The notes beneath the pieces are model-generated. The model was not told the DNA's origin. It searched no databases and saw nothing but the letters and a program-made list of their open reading frames with translations. This document shows, one piece after another, positions 1 through 5,162 of a DNA stretch of 6,905 nucleotides (within the stretch, counting starts at the first letter, position 1; every line of letters starts with the position of its first letter). The position numbers and the translations under genes were made by a program. The stretch comes from an uncultured Streptococcus sp. (GTDB lineage Bacteria > Bacillota > Bacilli > Lactobacillales > Aerococcaceae), in the NCBI GenBank assembly GCA_916049935.1, contig CAJZJI010000039.1:1-6905 (forward strand). The letters are read 5' to 3'.

Positions 1-566
1 GTATTAAAGAACGAACGGTCTTCGGAAACAACGAACACATAGAGGTGACTCGACTGACTAGCAGCTGTTTCTACCAAGTATTGATGTCCCAGCGTAAAAG
101 GATTGGCATTCATGACGATGGCACTATTGCTACTTCCTTCTACGAAATGTTCTTTTAGTAATTTTAAGTAATCACTAAAGGAAGGAATGCCTTGTTCTAA
201 AAAGGCAAGATTTTCTGTTTCGGCAACTACGCGATACCCCAAAGATTTAAAGAAGACAATGTTCTTTGGTTTCGTGTAGACAAAACTATTTGTATAAGAA
301 CGTTCTCTTAATTCATCTAAGAGCGCCATCACGAGATGCGTTAACAGATTTTCTGATTGATACTTTTTACAAACCACTAAACATTTTAAAATGTTGCGGT
401 CTAAAGAACCGGTTGCTGCAGGTTCACCAGAAGTATGGTAAATCGCAATTGTATAATCAACCTGCTCTGTTTTGCCAAGGTTAGCTTGATCCATTAACCA
501 TTCCCAATCTTGGCGTGCTTTTTTATCGCGATCGAGCCATAACCGTTTGAGAATGAAATTTTCCAT
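1..566 (-). CDS. citC: citrate lyase ligase, N-terminal part (runs off left edge)
   Basis: [Citrate (pro-3S)-lyase] ligase activates citrate lyase in the cytoplasm by acetylating the thiol of the phosphoribosyl-dephospho-CoA group on the acyl carrier subunit, using acetate and ATP. I translated the minus strand from the ATG at 566-564: 188 codons stay open to the window edge, against about 340 residues usual for the family. Residues ~1-130 look like the GNAT-like N-terminal domain. Residues 150-166 (AIVMNANPFTLGHQYLV) carry the nucleotidyltransferase signature with the HxGH-like TLGH, followed by the family-typical LYVFVVSEDRSFF. The Shine-Dalgarno AAGGAGG at 580-574 sits 7 nt before the ATG and overlaps the stop codon of the upstream small ORF, suggesting translational coupling. 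It is the fifth gene of the leftward operon; citDEF would be expected next, beyond the window. Recognition is strong; only the missing C-terminus limits it. Confidence 0.93.
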   Translation of the reverse strand, partial: MENFILKRLWLDRDKKARQDWEWLMDQANLGKTEQVDYTIAIYHTSGEPAATGSLDRNILKCLVVCKKYQSENLLTHLVMALLDELRERSYTNSFVYTKPKNIVFFKSLGYRVVAETENLAFLEQGIPSFSDYLKLLKEHFVEGSSNSAIVMNANPFTLGHQYLVETAASQSSHLYVFVVSEDRSFFN

Positions 567-578
567 GGAACGGCCTCC

Positions 579-710
579 TTATTTTGGCGGGAATGCTTTT
601 AATAAAAGAGCAGAAACGGCATATAGAATTCCTAATACTAGGAAAACTCCACCCATCCCTAAAGCCATTAATTCGAAAGCTTGTGTTAAATGTTCTGCGT
701 TGAAAGTCAT
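579..710 (-). CDS. small OadG-like membrane subunit of oxaloacetate decarboxylase (43 aa)
   Basis: A 43-residue ORF, too short for most gene callers, read from ATG 710-708 to TAA 581-579. Its protein has a short N-terminal stretch (MTFNAEHLTQAF), one hydrophobic segment at about residues 14-37 (ELMALGMGGVFLVLGILYAV followed by SALLL) and a basic tail ending KAFPPK. The pattern FxLMxxGMGxVFxxLxxLY is that of the N-terminal membrane anchor of OadG/MmdD gamma-delta subunits of Na+-translocating decarboxylases. It lacks the soluble extension of full OadG proteins (about 80 residues or more). A perfect AAGGAGG at 723-717 lies 6 nt before the ATG, 27 nt after the oadB stop, and its own stop overlaps the citC Shine-Dalgarno. 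Placement between oadB and citC plus the good ribosome site make it a real gene. The role, anchoring or stabilising the Oad complex at OadB, is inferred from the family. Confidence 0.85.
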   Translation of the reverse strand: MTFNAEHLTQAFELMALGMGGVFLVLGILYAVSALLLKAFPPK

Positions 711-737
711 CGTTTTCCTCCTTTTCCTTCTATATTA

Positions 738-1859
738 TTACATGAAGAATGATAATAATAATCCACCAGCAATAACTGAAGCGATTTGTCCAGAAACATT
801 AGCTCCAACAGCGTACATTAAGATGAAGTTTTGAGGATCTTCGTCTGTCGCCATTTTTTGGATAACACGACTTGACATTGGGAATGCAGAGATACCTGCA
901 GCTCCGATCATTGGGTTGATCTTTTCTCTACGGAATAAGTTCAAGATTTTAGCAAATACCACACCACCGATTGAGTCCATGATGAAGGCTACTAAACCGA
1001 ACAAGATGATCATTAATGTTTGAACATTTAAGAATAAATCAGCTTGCATTTTAACTGAGATTGTAATCCCTAATAGAATAGAAACAATGTTTACTAATTC
1101 ATTTTGAGCCGCTTGAGCTAAGTTATCTAAAACGCCACATTCACGTAATAAGTTACCAAACATTAAGAATCCAACAAGTGGTAATGAAATTGGAGCAATG
1201 AAACCTGCCACAATTGTGATAATGATTGGGAACAAGATTTTAGTTAATTTAGATACGCCTGAAGCGTGGTATGTCATACGAATACGACGTTCTGCTTTTG
1301 TTGTAACCATCTTGATAGCGATTGGTTGGATAATCGGAACAAGAGCCATATATGAGTAGGCCGCAACCGTAATCGCTCCAAGTAATTGAGGGGCTAATTG
1401 GTTCGCAACGAAGATTGATGTAGGACCGTCAGCAGCACCGATGATACCGATTGAAGCTGCTTCACGAATGTCAAATCCGAATAATACAGCTACAACGACT
1501 ACGAAGAAAATACCGAATTGAGCTGCCGCACCGAATAATAACATGAATGGGTTTTGTAATAATGGACCGAAGTCGATCATCGCACCGATACCGATGAAGA
1601 TTAATAATGGGAATAATTCAGTTTCGATACCGATTTCGAATAAGATTTGTAGAACCCCGTGTTGTTGTTGTCCACCAACGACTTGGTCAAGAACCCCAGT
1701 TCCAGGGAAGTTTACTAAAATTGTACCTAATCCCATTGGTACTAATAATGTTGGTTCGTACTCTTTTTTAATCCCTAAGTACATTAATAGGGCACCGACA
1801 AGCATCATGAAGATTTGGCCGCCAGTAATAGACATTATATTTTGAACTAATGTTTCCAC
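738..1859 (-). CDS. oadB: oxaloacetate decarboxylase beta subunit, Na+ pump
   Basis: OadB is the integral membrane subunit that decarboxylates carboxybiotin and couples this to Na+ export. The 373-residue product is hydrophobic throughout and has the family signatures: EPTLLVPMGLG near residue 35, GAADGPTSIF at 141-150, VAAYSYMALVPIIQP at 165-179, GNLLRECGV at 235-243 and NPMIGAAGISAFPMSSRV at 315-332. Residues matching those studied in Klebsiella OadB (D203, Y229, N373, G377, S382, R389) appear as D144, Y170, N315, G319, S324 and R331, so the pump should be functional. Translation starts at GTG (1859-1857); AAGGAG at 1872-1867 is 7 nt upstream and supports this start. Length is short compared with proteobacterial OadB (about 430) but normal for Gram-positive OadB/GcdB/MmdB. 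The gene is 27 nt after oadD. The same fold serves methylmalonyl-CoA and glutaconyl-CoA decarboxylases; the cit neighbours settle on oxaloacetate. Confidence 0.95.
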   Translation of the reverse strand: METLVQNIMSITGGQIFMMLVGALLMYLGIKKEYEPTLLVPMGLGTILVNFPGTGVLDQVVGGQQQHGVLQILFEIGIETELFPLLIFIGIGAMIDFGPLLQNPFMLLFGAAAQFGIFFVVVVAVLFGFDIREAASIGIIGAADGPTSIFVANQLAPQLLGAITVAAYSYMALVPIIQPIAIKMVTTKAERRIRMTYHASGVSKLTKILFPIIITIVAGFIAPISLPLVGFLMFGNLLRECGVLDNLAQAAQNELVNIVSILLGITISVKMQADLFLNVQTLMIILFGLVAFIMDSIGGVVFAKILNLFRREKINPMIGAAGISAFPMSSRVIQKMATDEDPQNFILMYAVGANVSGQIASVIAGGLLLSFFM

Positions 1860-1886
1860 TGTTTCACTCCTTGAAAGTTATTAAAA

Positions 1887-2279
1887 TTAGTTAATTGTAA
1901 TTAAAGCGTCTCCTGGGTTTACCACTTGACCTTCTTTAACGTGAATTCCTGCTACAACCCCTGCTTTAGCTGCAACGATTTCGTTTTCCATTTTCATTGC
2001 TTCTAAAATCATTAATGGTTGGTTTTCAGTAACAGTGTCTCCTACGTTTACTAAAATACGTAAGATGTTCCCTGGCATTGGAGATGGCATTGCGTCTGCG
2101 CCGGCTGGTGTTGATGCTACAGGAGCTGCTGGAGCTGGAGCAGCTTCTACTGCTGGTGCTGCAGGTGCCGCTGGAGCTGCAACTGGTGCTACAGGAGCTG
2201 CTGGGGCAACTGCTCCGATTTCTTCCATTTCTACTTGGTACTCTTGACCGTCTACTTTAATTTTGAATTTACGTAACAT
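1887..2279 (-). CDS. oadD: biotin carboxyl carrier protein of oxaloacetate decarboxylase
   Basis: A 130-residue soluble biotin carrier that shuttles the carboxyl group from the OadA carboxyltransferase to OadB. Residues 1-22 form a short beta-rich head (MLRKFKIKVDGQEYQVEMEE). Residues 23-62 are an almost pure Ala/Pro/Val linker, a flexible arm typical of these carriers. Residues 65-130 are a biotinyl domain with PSPMPGNI and the biotinylation motif EAMKM, with acceptor lysine K96. In proteobacterial Oad the biotin domain is fused to OadA; in E. faecalis it is the separate OadD, and this gene has the same position between oadH and oadB. The start is ATG 2279-2277 with AGGAGG at 2296-2291, a rather long 11-nt spacer. 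A nearer ATG at 2289-2287 is out of frame and hits a stop after six codons, so it is not the start. The protein could also serve methylmalonyl- or glutaconyl-CoA decarboxylase by sequence alone; context decides. Confidence 0.93.
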   Translation of the reverse strand: MLRKFKIKVDGQEYQVEMEEIGAVAPAAPVAPVAAPAAPAAPAVEAAPAPAAPVASTPAGADAMPSPMPGNILRILVNVGDTVTENQPLMILEAMKMENEIVAAKAGVVAGIHVKEGQVVNPGDALITIN

Positions 2280-2304
2280 ATCGTAACATTCCTCCTAAAA
2301 TATA

Positions 2305-2628
2305 TTATGAATTGCGTTTTTGGTAGATTTCTTTAACAGCCCATTGACTGTCATTTGATTCACCTGCAGCAATCGCTGAGGCAATAACCGAGATAATCTT
2401 GGTTTCTGGGTTGCGTTTAAGGACGCGTTTGACCACAAATTGGCTTTCTGGATAATCTGAGGCCGCAATCGCCGCTGCAATGATTGAGACGTGCTTAGCT
2501 TCTTCTGCTTCTACCGGTACAAAAGCTTCTAATTTTTCCCATTCAGATTCTGTTTGTGCAGACTTCGTCGATGCGTGTTCCGTTGCTTCAGAGTTCTTCT
2601 TGCCAAATAATCGTTGGAGAATTCCCAT
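2305..2628 (-). CDS. oadH: oxaloacetate decarboxylase subunit OadH
   Basis: A 107-residue protein, first gene of the leftward operon. Position and size match OadH, the extra subunit reported for the E. faecalis membrane oxaloacetate decarboxylase. The N-terminus (MGILQRLFGKK) is a short amphipathic basic helix, followed by a polar Ser/Thr/Glu segment to about residue 40. The rest holds two similar units: about residues 46-73 (HVSIIAAAIAASDYPESQF then VVKRVLKRN) and 78-106 (IISVIASAIAAGESNDSQW then AVKEIYQKRN). Each resembles the C-terminal 'VAAIxAAI' plus basic tail found in OadG and MmdE-type subunits. There is no transmembrane segment. The start is ATG 2628-2626, with AAGGGAG at 2643-2637 8 nt upstream. 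OadD follows after 25 nt. The function is probably bridging or stabilising contacts between OadA, the biotin carrier and the membrane part, by family analogy. Confidence in identity is good, in exact role low. Confidence 0.82.
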   Translation of the reverse strand: MGILQRLFGKKNSEATEHASTKSAQTESEWEKLEAFVPVEAEEAKHVSIIAAAIAASDYPESQFVVKRVLKRNPETKIISVIASAIAAGESNDSQWAVKEIYQKRNS

Positions 2629-2665
2629 TCCTTCACTCCCTTCCCAACATAATCTGCATAGAATT

Positions 2666-2694
2666 ATTATACAGAAAACACTATCATTCCAGAA
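2666..2694 (-). promoter_or_regulatory. candidate promoter of the oadH-oadD-oadB-citC operon
   Basis: On the minus strand a perfect TATAAT occupies 2671-2666. Seventeen nucleotides upstream lies only TTCTGG (2694-2689), a poor -35 that matches the idea of activator dependence. The start of transcription would be near 2659, giving a leader of about 30 nt before oadH. An alternative is a second minus-strand TATAAT at 2737-2732, with TTGAAC at 2762-2757 but a 19-nt spacer. Inferred from consensus only. Confidence 0.5.
2673..2686. promoter_or_regulatory. cre-like site 1 (CcpA) within the oadH promoter
   Basis: AGAAAACACTATCA agrees with the cre pattern TGAAAACGCTWWCA at 12 of 14 positions; one of the two mismatches falls in the usually conserved central CG (here CA). 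It lies between the candidate -35 and -10 of the oadH promoter, where bound CcpA would block RNA polymerase. The core GAAAACACTATC (2674-2685) recurs at 2802-2813. The alternative is that the 12-mer is a CitO half-site. Confidence 0.5.
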
Positions 2695-2800
2695 ATATAA
2701 AATGGGGCTTTTCCTGTTCTTTTGGTGTTTTATTATAAATAGGATATAAGCATTATGTTCAATTTTTCACATCAAACTGTTTTTTTATTGTTTTTCGATA

Positions 2801-2814
2801 TGAAAACACTATCT
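2801..2814. promoter_or_regulatory. cre-like site 2 (CcpA) upstream of citH
   Basis: TGAAAACACTATCT agrees with the cre pattern at 12 of 14 positions, again with CA in place of the central CG. It carries the same 12-mer as site 1, in the same orientation and 128 bp to the right. It sits about 42-55 nt before the inferred citH transcription start. It could regulate citH or contribute to control of both directions; a CitO operator is the alternative reading. Confidence 0.45.
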
Positions 2815-2839
2815 TTTTTATTAAATATTGTTTAAGATA
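2810..2839. promoter_or_regulatory. AT-rich imperfect inverted repeat, candidate CitO operator
   Basis: The outer arms TATCTT (2810-2815) and AAGATA (2834-2839) form a perfect inverted repeat, and inside lies TTAAA-tattg-TTTAA (2821-2835). GntR regulators bind symmetric AT-rich sites, and the E. faecalis CitO operators are AT-rich, located in this gap. The repeat abuts the citH -10 box, so it overlaps the -35 position. Assignment to CitO is inference. Confidence 0.35.
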
Positions 2840-2849
2840 TCGCTATAAG
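2821..2849 (+). promoter_or_regulatory. candidate citH promoter
   Basis: A TATAAG -10 box at 2844-2849 has TTAAAT (2821-2826) at a 17-nt spacing, a weak -35. Transcription would begin near 2855 and leave a leader of about 100 nt. The weak -35 fits an activator-dependent citrate promoter. Based on consensus only. Confidence 0.4.
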
Positions 2850-2873
2850 TAAACGAATTCATTCTACCTAATG

Positions 2874-2938
2874 AGTTCGTGGAGCTCCCTTTCAGGTTTT
2901 AGCGACTGAACGGTTCTCCAACTAAAAACAATTTTTTT
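2874..2938 (+). promoter_or_regulatory. foldable leader upstream of citH
   Basis: In the untranslated leader, AGTT-cgt-GGAG (2874-2884) pairs with CTCC-AACT (2916-2923), leaving a 3-nt bulge. An inner stem TTCAG (2891-2895)/CTGAA (2906-2910) has a 10-nt loop. A run of seven T (2932-2938) follows 8 nt later, just before the ribosome site. This could be an attenuator-like or mRNA-stabilising hairpin. No known riboswitch was recognised, and the T-run is too far from the stem for a textbook terminator. Confidence 0.35.
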
Positions 2939-2955
2939 AATAAAGAAAGGAAGAT

Positions 2956-4341
2956 ATGATGGTTATCACAATTTCAGCTTACGTAATGATGGCAATTTTC
3001 ATGTACGTTATCATGAAGAAAAAAATGTCACCATTTACAGCTTTAGTATTAATTCCATTAGTTTTTGCAATTATTTTAGTTGCTACAGGTCAAGTCCAAG
3101 ACGTTAACATCGGTACATTAATTCGCCAAGGGTTATTCGGAAATAACTCAAAAGATAAATTAACAGCGATGAAAGGGACTGCTGAAACAGGAATTATGCT
3201 TCTATTCGCAATCCTTTACTTCTCTACAATGTTAGACGCTGGATTATTCGATCCAATCACTAACAAAATGATTCGCTTCGCTAAAGGCGACCCAATGAAA
3301 GTATTGATGGCTACTGCTATCGTTGCTGCTGCCGTATCATTAAACGGTGACGGAACAACAACTACATTAATCTGCTGCTCAGCTTTCGTGCCAATTTACA
3401 AAAAATTAGACATGAAATTAATGAACTTAGGGGTTCTTATTATCTTACAAAACACTATCATGAACTTATTACCATGGGGCGGACCTACTGCTCGTGCGAT
3501 GTCAGTTCTTGGTGTAGAAGCAGATATCCTAGCTTACTTAGCACCAGGTATGATTCTTTCAGTTCTTTACGTAATCTTCTTTGTTGCTCGCTCAATGGGT
3601 AAAAAAGAACGCGCTCGTTTAGGTATCCAAGAATTAACTGAAGAAGAATTAAACGAATTGACTACAATTTCTGATCCTGAAGTATTAGAAAAACGTCGTC
3701 CACAAAACTTCGTAATCAACGCTATCTTAACAATCGTATTAATCGGTTGGTTAGTTGCTGGTTCATTCATCAATTCAATCGAAGTGAAACCAGTTGTATT
3801 ATTCTTAGTTGGTACAGGTTTAGCCTTAATGATTAACTACCCAGACTTAAAAGCTCAATCTAAACGTATTGGGGACAACGCTGGGGATGCTGTACAAGTA
3901 GTATTACTAGTATTCGGTGCCGGAGTATTCATGGGATTATTCCAAGGAACTGGAATGGCAACTGCTTTAACAGATAGCATCGTTCAAATCATCCCTAAAC
4001 AATTAGCAGGATTCTGGTCATTAATCATTGCATTAATCTCGATCCCTGGTACATTCTTCTTAACAAACGACGGATTCTACTACGGAGTATTAATTCCATT
4101 CGCTGAAGTTGGACGTCAATACGGCTTCACAGATATGCAAATGGCATTAGCTTCATTAATGGGTCAAGCATTCCACTTATTAAGCCCATTAGTAGCGTTC
4201 ATCTACTTACTATTACGTCTAACAGGATTAGACATGGGTGAATGGCAAAAAGAATCAGCTAAATACGCAGCTGTTATCTTCGTCATCTTCGTTGTAACAA
4301 TCGTATTAATGGGTCACATGCCATTATACTTACCACAATAA
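2956..4341 (+). CDS. citH: CitMHS-family metal-citrate transporter
   Basis: A 461-residue polytopic membrane protein of the CitMHS family, which imports citrate complexed with a divalent metal together with protons. Hydrophobic segments occur throughout, with a hydrophilic cytoplasmic loop at about residues 213-250 (KKERARLGIQELTEEELNEL). Family landmarks: LNGDGTTTTLICCSAFVPI at 129-147, LPWGGPTARAM at 172-182, SIPGTFFLTNDGFYYGVLIP at 362-381 and MGQAFHLLSPLVAF at 402-415. Two consecutive ATG codons (2956 and 2959) are possible starts; AAGGA at 2947-2951 lies 4 nt from the first and 7 nt from the second, so the second may be used. It diverges from oadH as in the E. faecalis citrate locus, where the transporter is called CitH. 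Metal preference cannot be read from the sequence. A strong terminator follows 20 nt after the stop. Confidence 0.94.
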   Translation: MMVITISAYVMMAIFMYVIMKKKMSPFTALVLIPLVFAIILVATGQVQDVNIGTLIRQGLFGNNSKDKLTAMKGTAETGIMLLFAILYFSTMLDAGLFDPITNKMIRFAKGDPMKVLMATAIVAAAVSLNGDGTTTTLICCSAFVPIYKKLDMKLMNLGVLIILQNTIMNLLPWGGPTARAMSVLGVEADILAYLAPGMILSVLYVIFFVARSMGKKERARLGIQELTEEELNELTTISDPEVLEKRRPQNFVINAILTIVLIGWLVAGSFINSIEVKPVVLFLVGTGLALMINYPDLKAQSKRIGDNAGDAVQVVLLVFGAGVFMGLFQGTGMATALTDSIVQIIPKQLAGFWSLIIALISIPGTFFLTNDGFYYGVLIPFAEVGRQYGFTDMQMALASLMGQAFHLLSPLVAFIYLLLRLTGLDMGEWQKESAKYAAVIFVIFVVTIVLMGHMPLYLPQ

Positions 4342-4360
4342 TCAAACAATTGAATTTGTG

Positions 4361-4401
4361 AAAAAGACTTGTTTAGGCTTAGCCTAACAAGTCTTTTTTT
4401 T
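4361..4401 (+). terminator. rho-independent terminator after citH
   Basis: The left arm 4361-4376 (AAAAAGACTTGTT, a bulged T, AGG) pairs with the right arm 4382-4398 (CCTAACAAGTC then Ts) around a small CTTAG loop, followed by an unbroken run of eight T (4394-4401). The stem is long and near perfect, so most citH transcripts should end here. The A-rich left flank may also allow function in reverse. Confidence 0.93.
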
Positions 4402-4430
4402 GTGCATTTTACCATCTTATCGTTTATACT
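4400..4430 (+). promoter_or_regulatory. candidate citO promoter
   Basis: Between the citH terminator and citO, TATACT (4425-4430) could be a -10 box with TTGTGC (4400-4405) at a 19-nt spacing. A start near 4437 would give a 30-nt leader. It is weak, but some promoter or readthrough is needed because the terminator separates citO from citH. Confidence 0.35.
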
Positions 4431-4466
4431 ATTTCTAATGTTTACAATAATTTCCAGGAGGCTACT

Positions 4467-5162
4467 ATGTCAGCGATTATCCAAGCGGTAAAGAAAAATT
4501 TAGATATTACCCAAAACAAACCTCTTAAAATTTCGCTCTACGAAGCATTTCGTAAAACGATTATCTTAGGAGAAATCCCTGCAGGTACGCGTATTAACGA
4601 GAAAGAATTCTCGACTGAGTTAAACATCAGCCGTACACCCATTCGCTACGCTCTTAACGAGTTAACGAAAGAGCACCTAGTAGAGCACATCCCTAAGATT
4701 GGTGTCATCGTAAAAGGAATTTCCATTAAAGATGCCCATGAAATTTACGAAATTAGAAAATCACTCGACACATTGGCAACAATTAATGCGATGAAACTTA
4801 TGACGAAAGAAGACTTCAAAGAGTTGAGCGGCATCCTCGAAGAATGCGAACGTCTCAACAACGAAGACAAAGTCGACGAAGTACTTGCAAACTTCACGAC
4901 TTTCAATGATTTCATCTACGAAAAATGCCAAATGACACGTCTAAAAGAAATCGTATTTGAATTACGTACATACGTGATTTACTTCCGCGACCTATCGATC
5001 CGTTCATCAGAACGCCGTACAAAAGCGCTCGAGGAACACAAACTCATCTATCGCGGCATGCTCAATAACGATGTGGAACAAATCACGCTGATTACACACG
5101 AGCACTTAGACCGCTCATTACAATTTATTTTGAAACAGATGGAGAAATTACACATTGATTAA
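4467..5162 (+). CDS. citO: GntR-family (FCD) citrate regulator
   Basis: A 231-residue transcription factor. Residues ~22-84 form the winged helix-turn-helix of GntR proteins (LYEAFRKTIILGEIPAGTRI, then NEKEFSTELNISRTPIRYAL with the recognition helix, then a wing ending KIGVIVKG). Residues ~90-225 are an all-helical FCD-type ligand domain (EIYEIRKSLDTLATINAMKL onward; EEHKLIYRGML 189-199; THEHLDRSL 210-218). FCD domains usually bind a metal through one Asp and three His. Here D101, H191 and H213 are plausible ligands, but the usual 'FH' position is F146-N147, so the site may differ or bind citrate without one His. In E. faecalis the equivalent CitO activates both divergent cit units when citrate is present. 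The start is ATG with AGGAGG (4456-4461) 5 nt upstream. citG overlaps its 3' end. Function is by homology and context. Confidence 0.9.
   Translation: MSAIIQAVKKNLDITQNKPLKISLYEAFRKTIILGEIPAGTRINEKEFSTELNISRTPIRYALNELTKEHLVEHIPKIGVIVKGISIKDAHEIYEIRKSLDTLATINAMKLMTKEDFKELSGILEECERLNNEDKVDEVLANFTTFNDFIYEKCQMTRLKEIVFELRTYVIYFRDLSIRSSERRTKALEEHKLIYRGMLNNDVEQITLITHEHLDRSLQFILKQMEKLHID

Larger units (their letters stand above)
2629..2955. promoter_or_regulatory. divergent control region between oadH and citH
   Basis: A 327-bp AT-rich gap without a credible gene separates the two divergent cit transcription units. In E. faecalis the equivalent gap holds both cit promoters, the operators of the CitO activator and cre sites for CcpA. 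The sequence here offers -10 boxes for both directions with poor -35 boxes, as expected of activator-dependent promoters, two cre-like 12-mers, an AT-rich imperfect inverted repeat at 2810-2839 and a foldable leader before citH; these are listed separately. Confidence 0.8.

Noticed and set aside
266..484. 72-residue plus-strand ORF
   Set aside because: It lies antisense to the citC frame, which is open from 566 to the edge and has clear family motifs; no ribosome site.
547..834. 95-residue plus-strand ORF
   Set aside because: It is antisense to the small OadG-like gene and the oadB end; composition is that of a reversed coding strand.
1543..1845. 100-residue plus-strand ORF
   Set aside because: Antisense shadow of oadB, which carries all catalytic residues.
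2035..2260. Two plus-strand ORFs rich in Ala/Gly or Leu
   Set aside because: They are mirror readings of the oadD Ala/Pro linker repeats and not independent genes.
2295..2480. 61-residue minus-strand ORF
   Set aside because: Other frame of oadH; oadH has the ribosome site and the repeat pattern.
2480..2749. Plus-strand ORFs reaching into the control region
   Set aside because: No ribosome site, antisense to oadH, and they cross the divergent promoter region.
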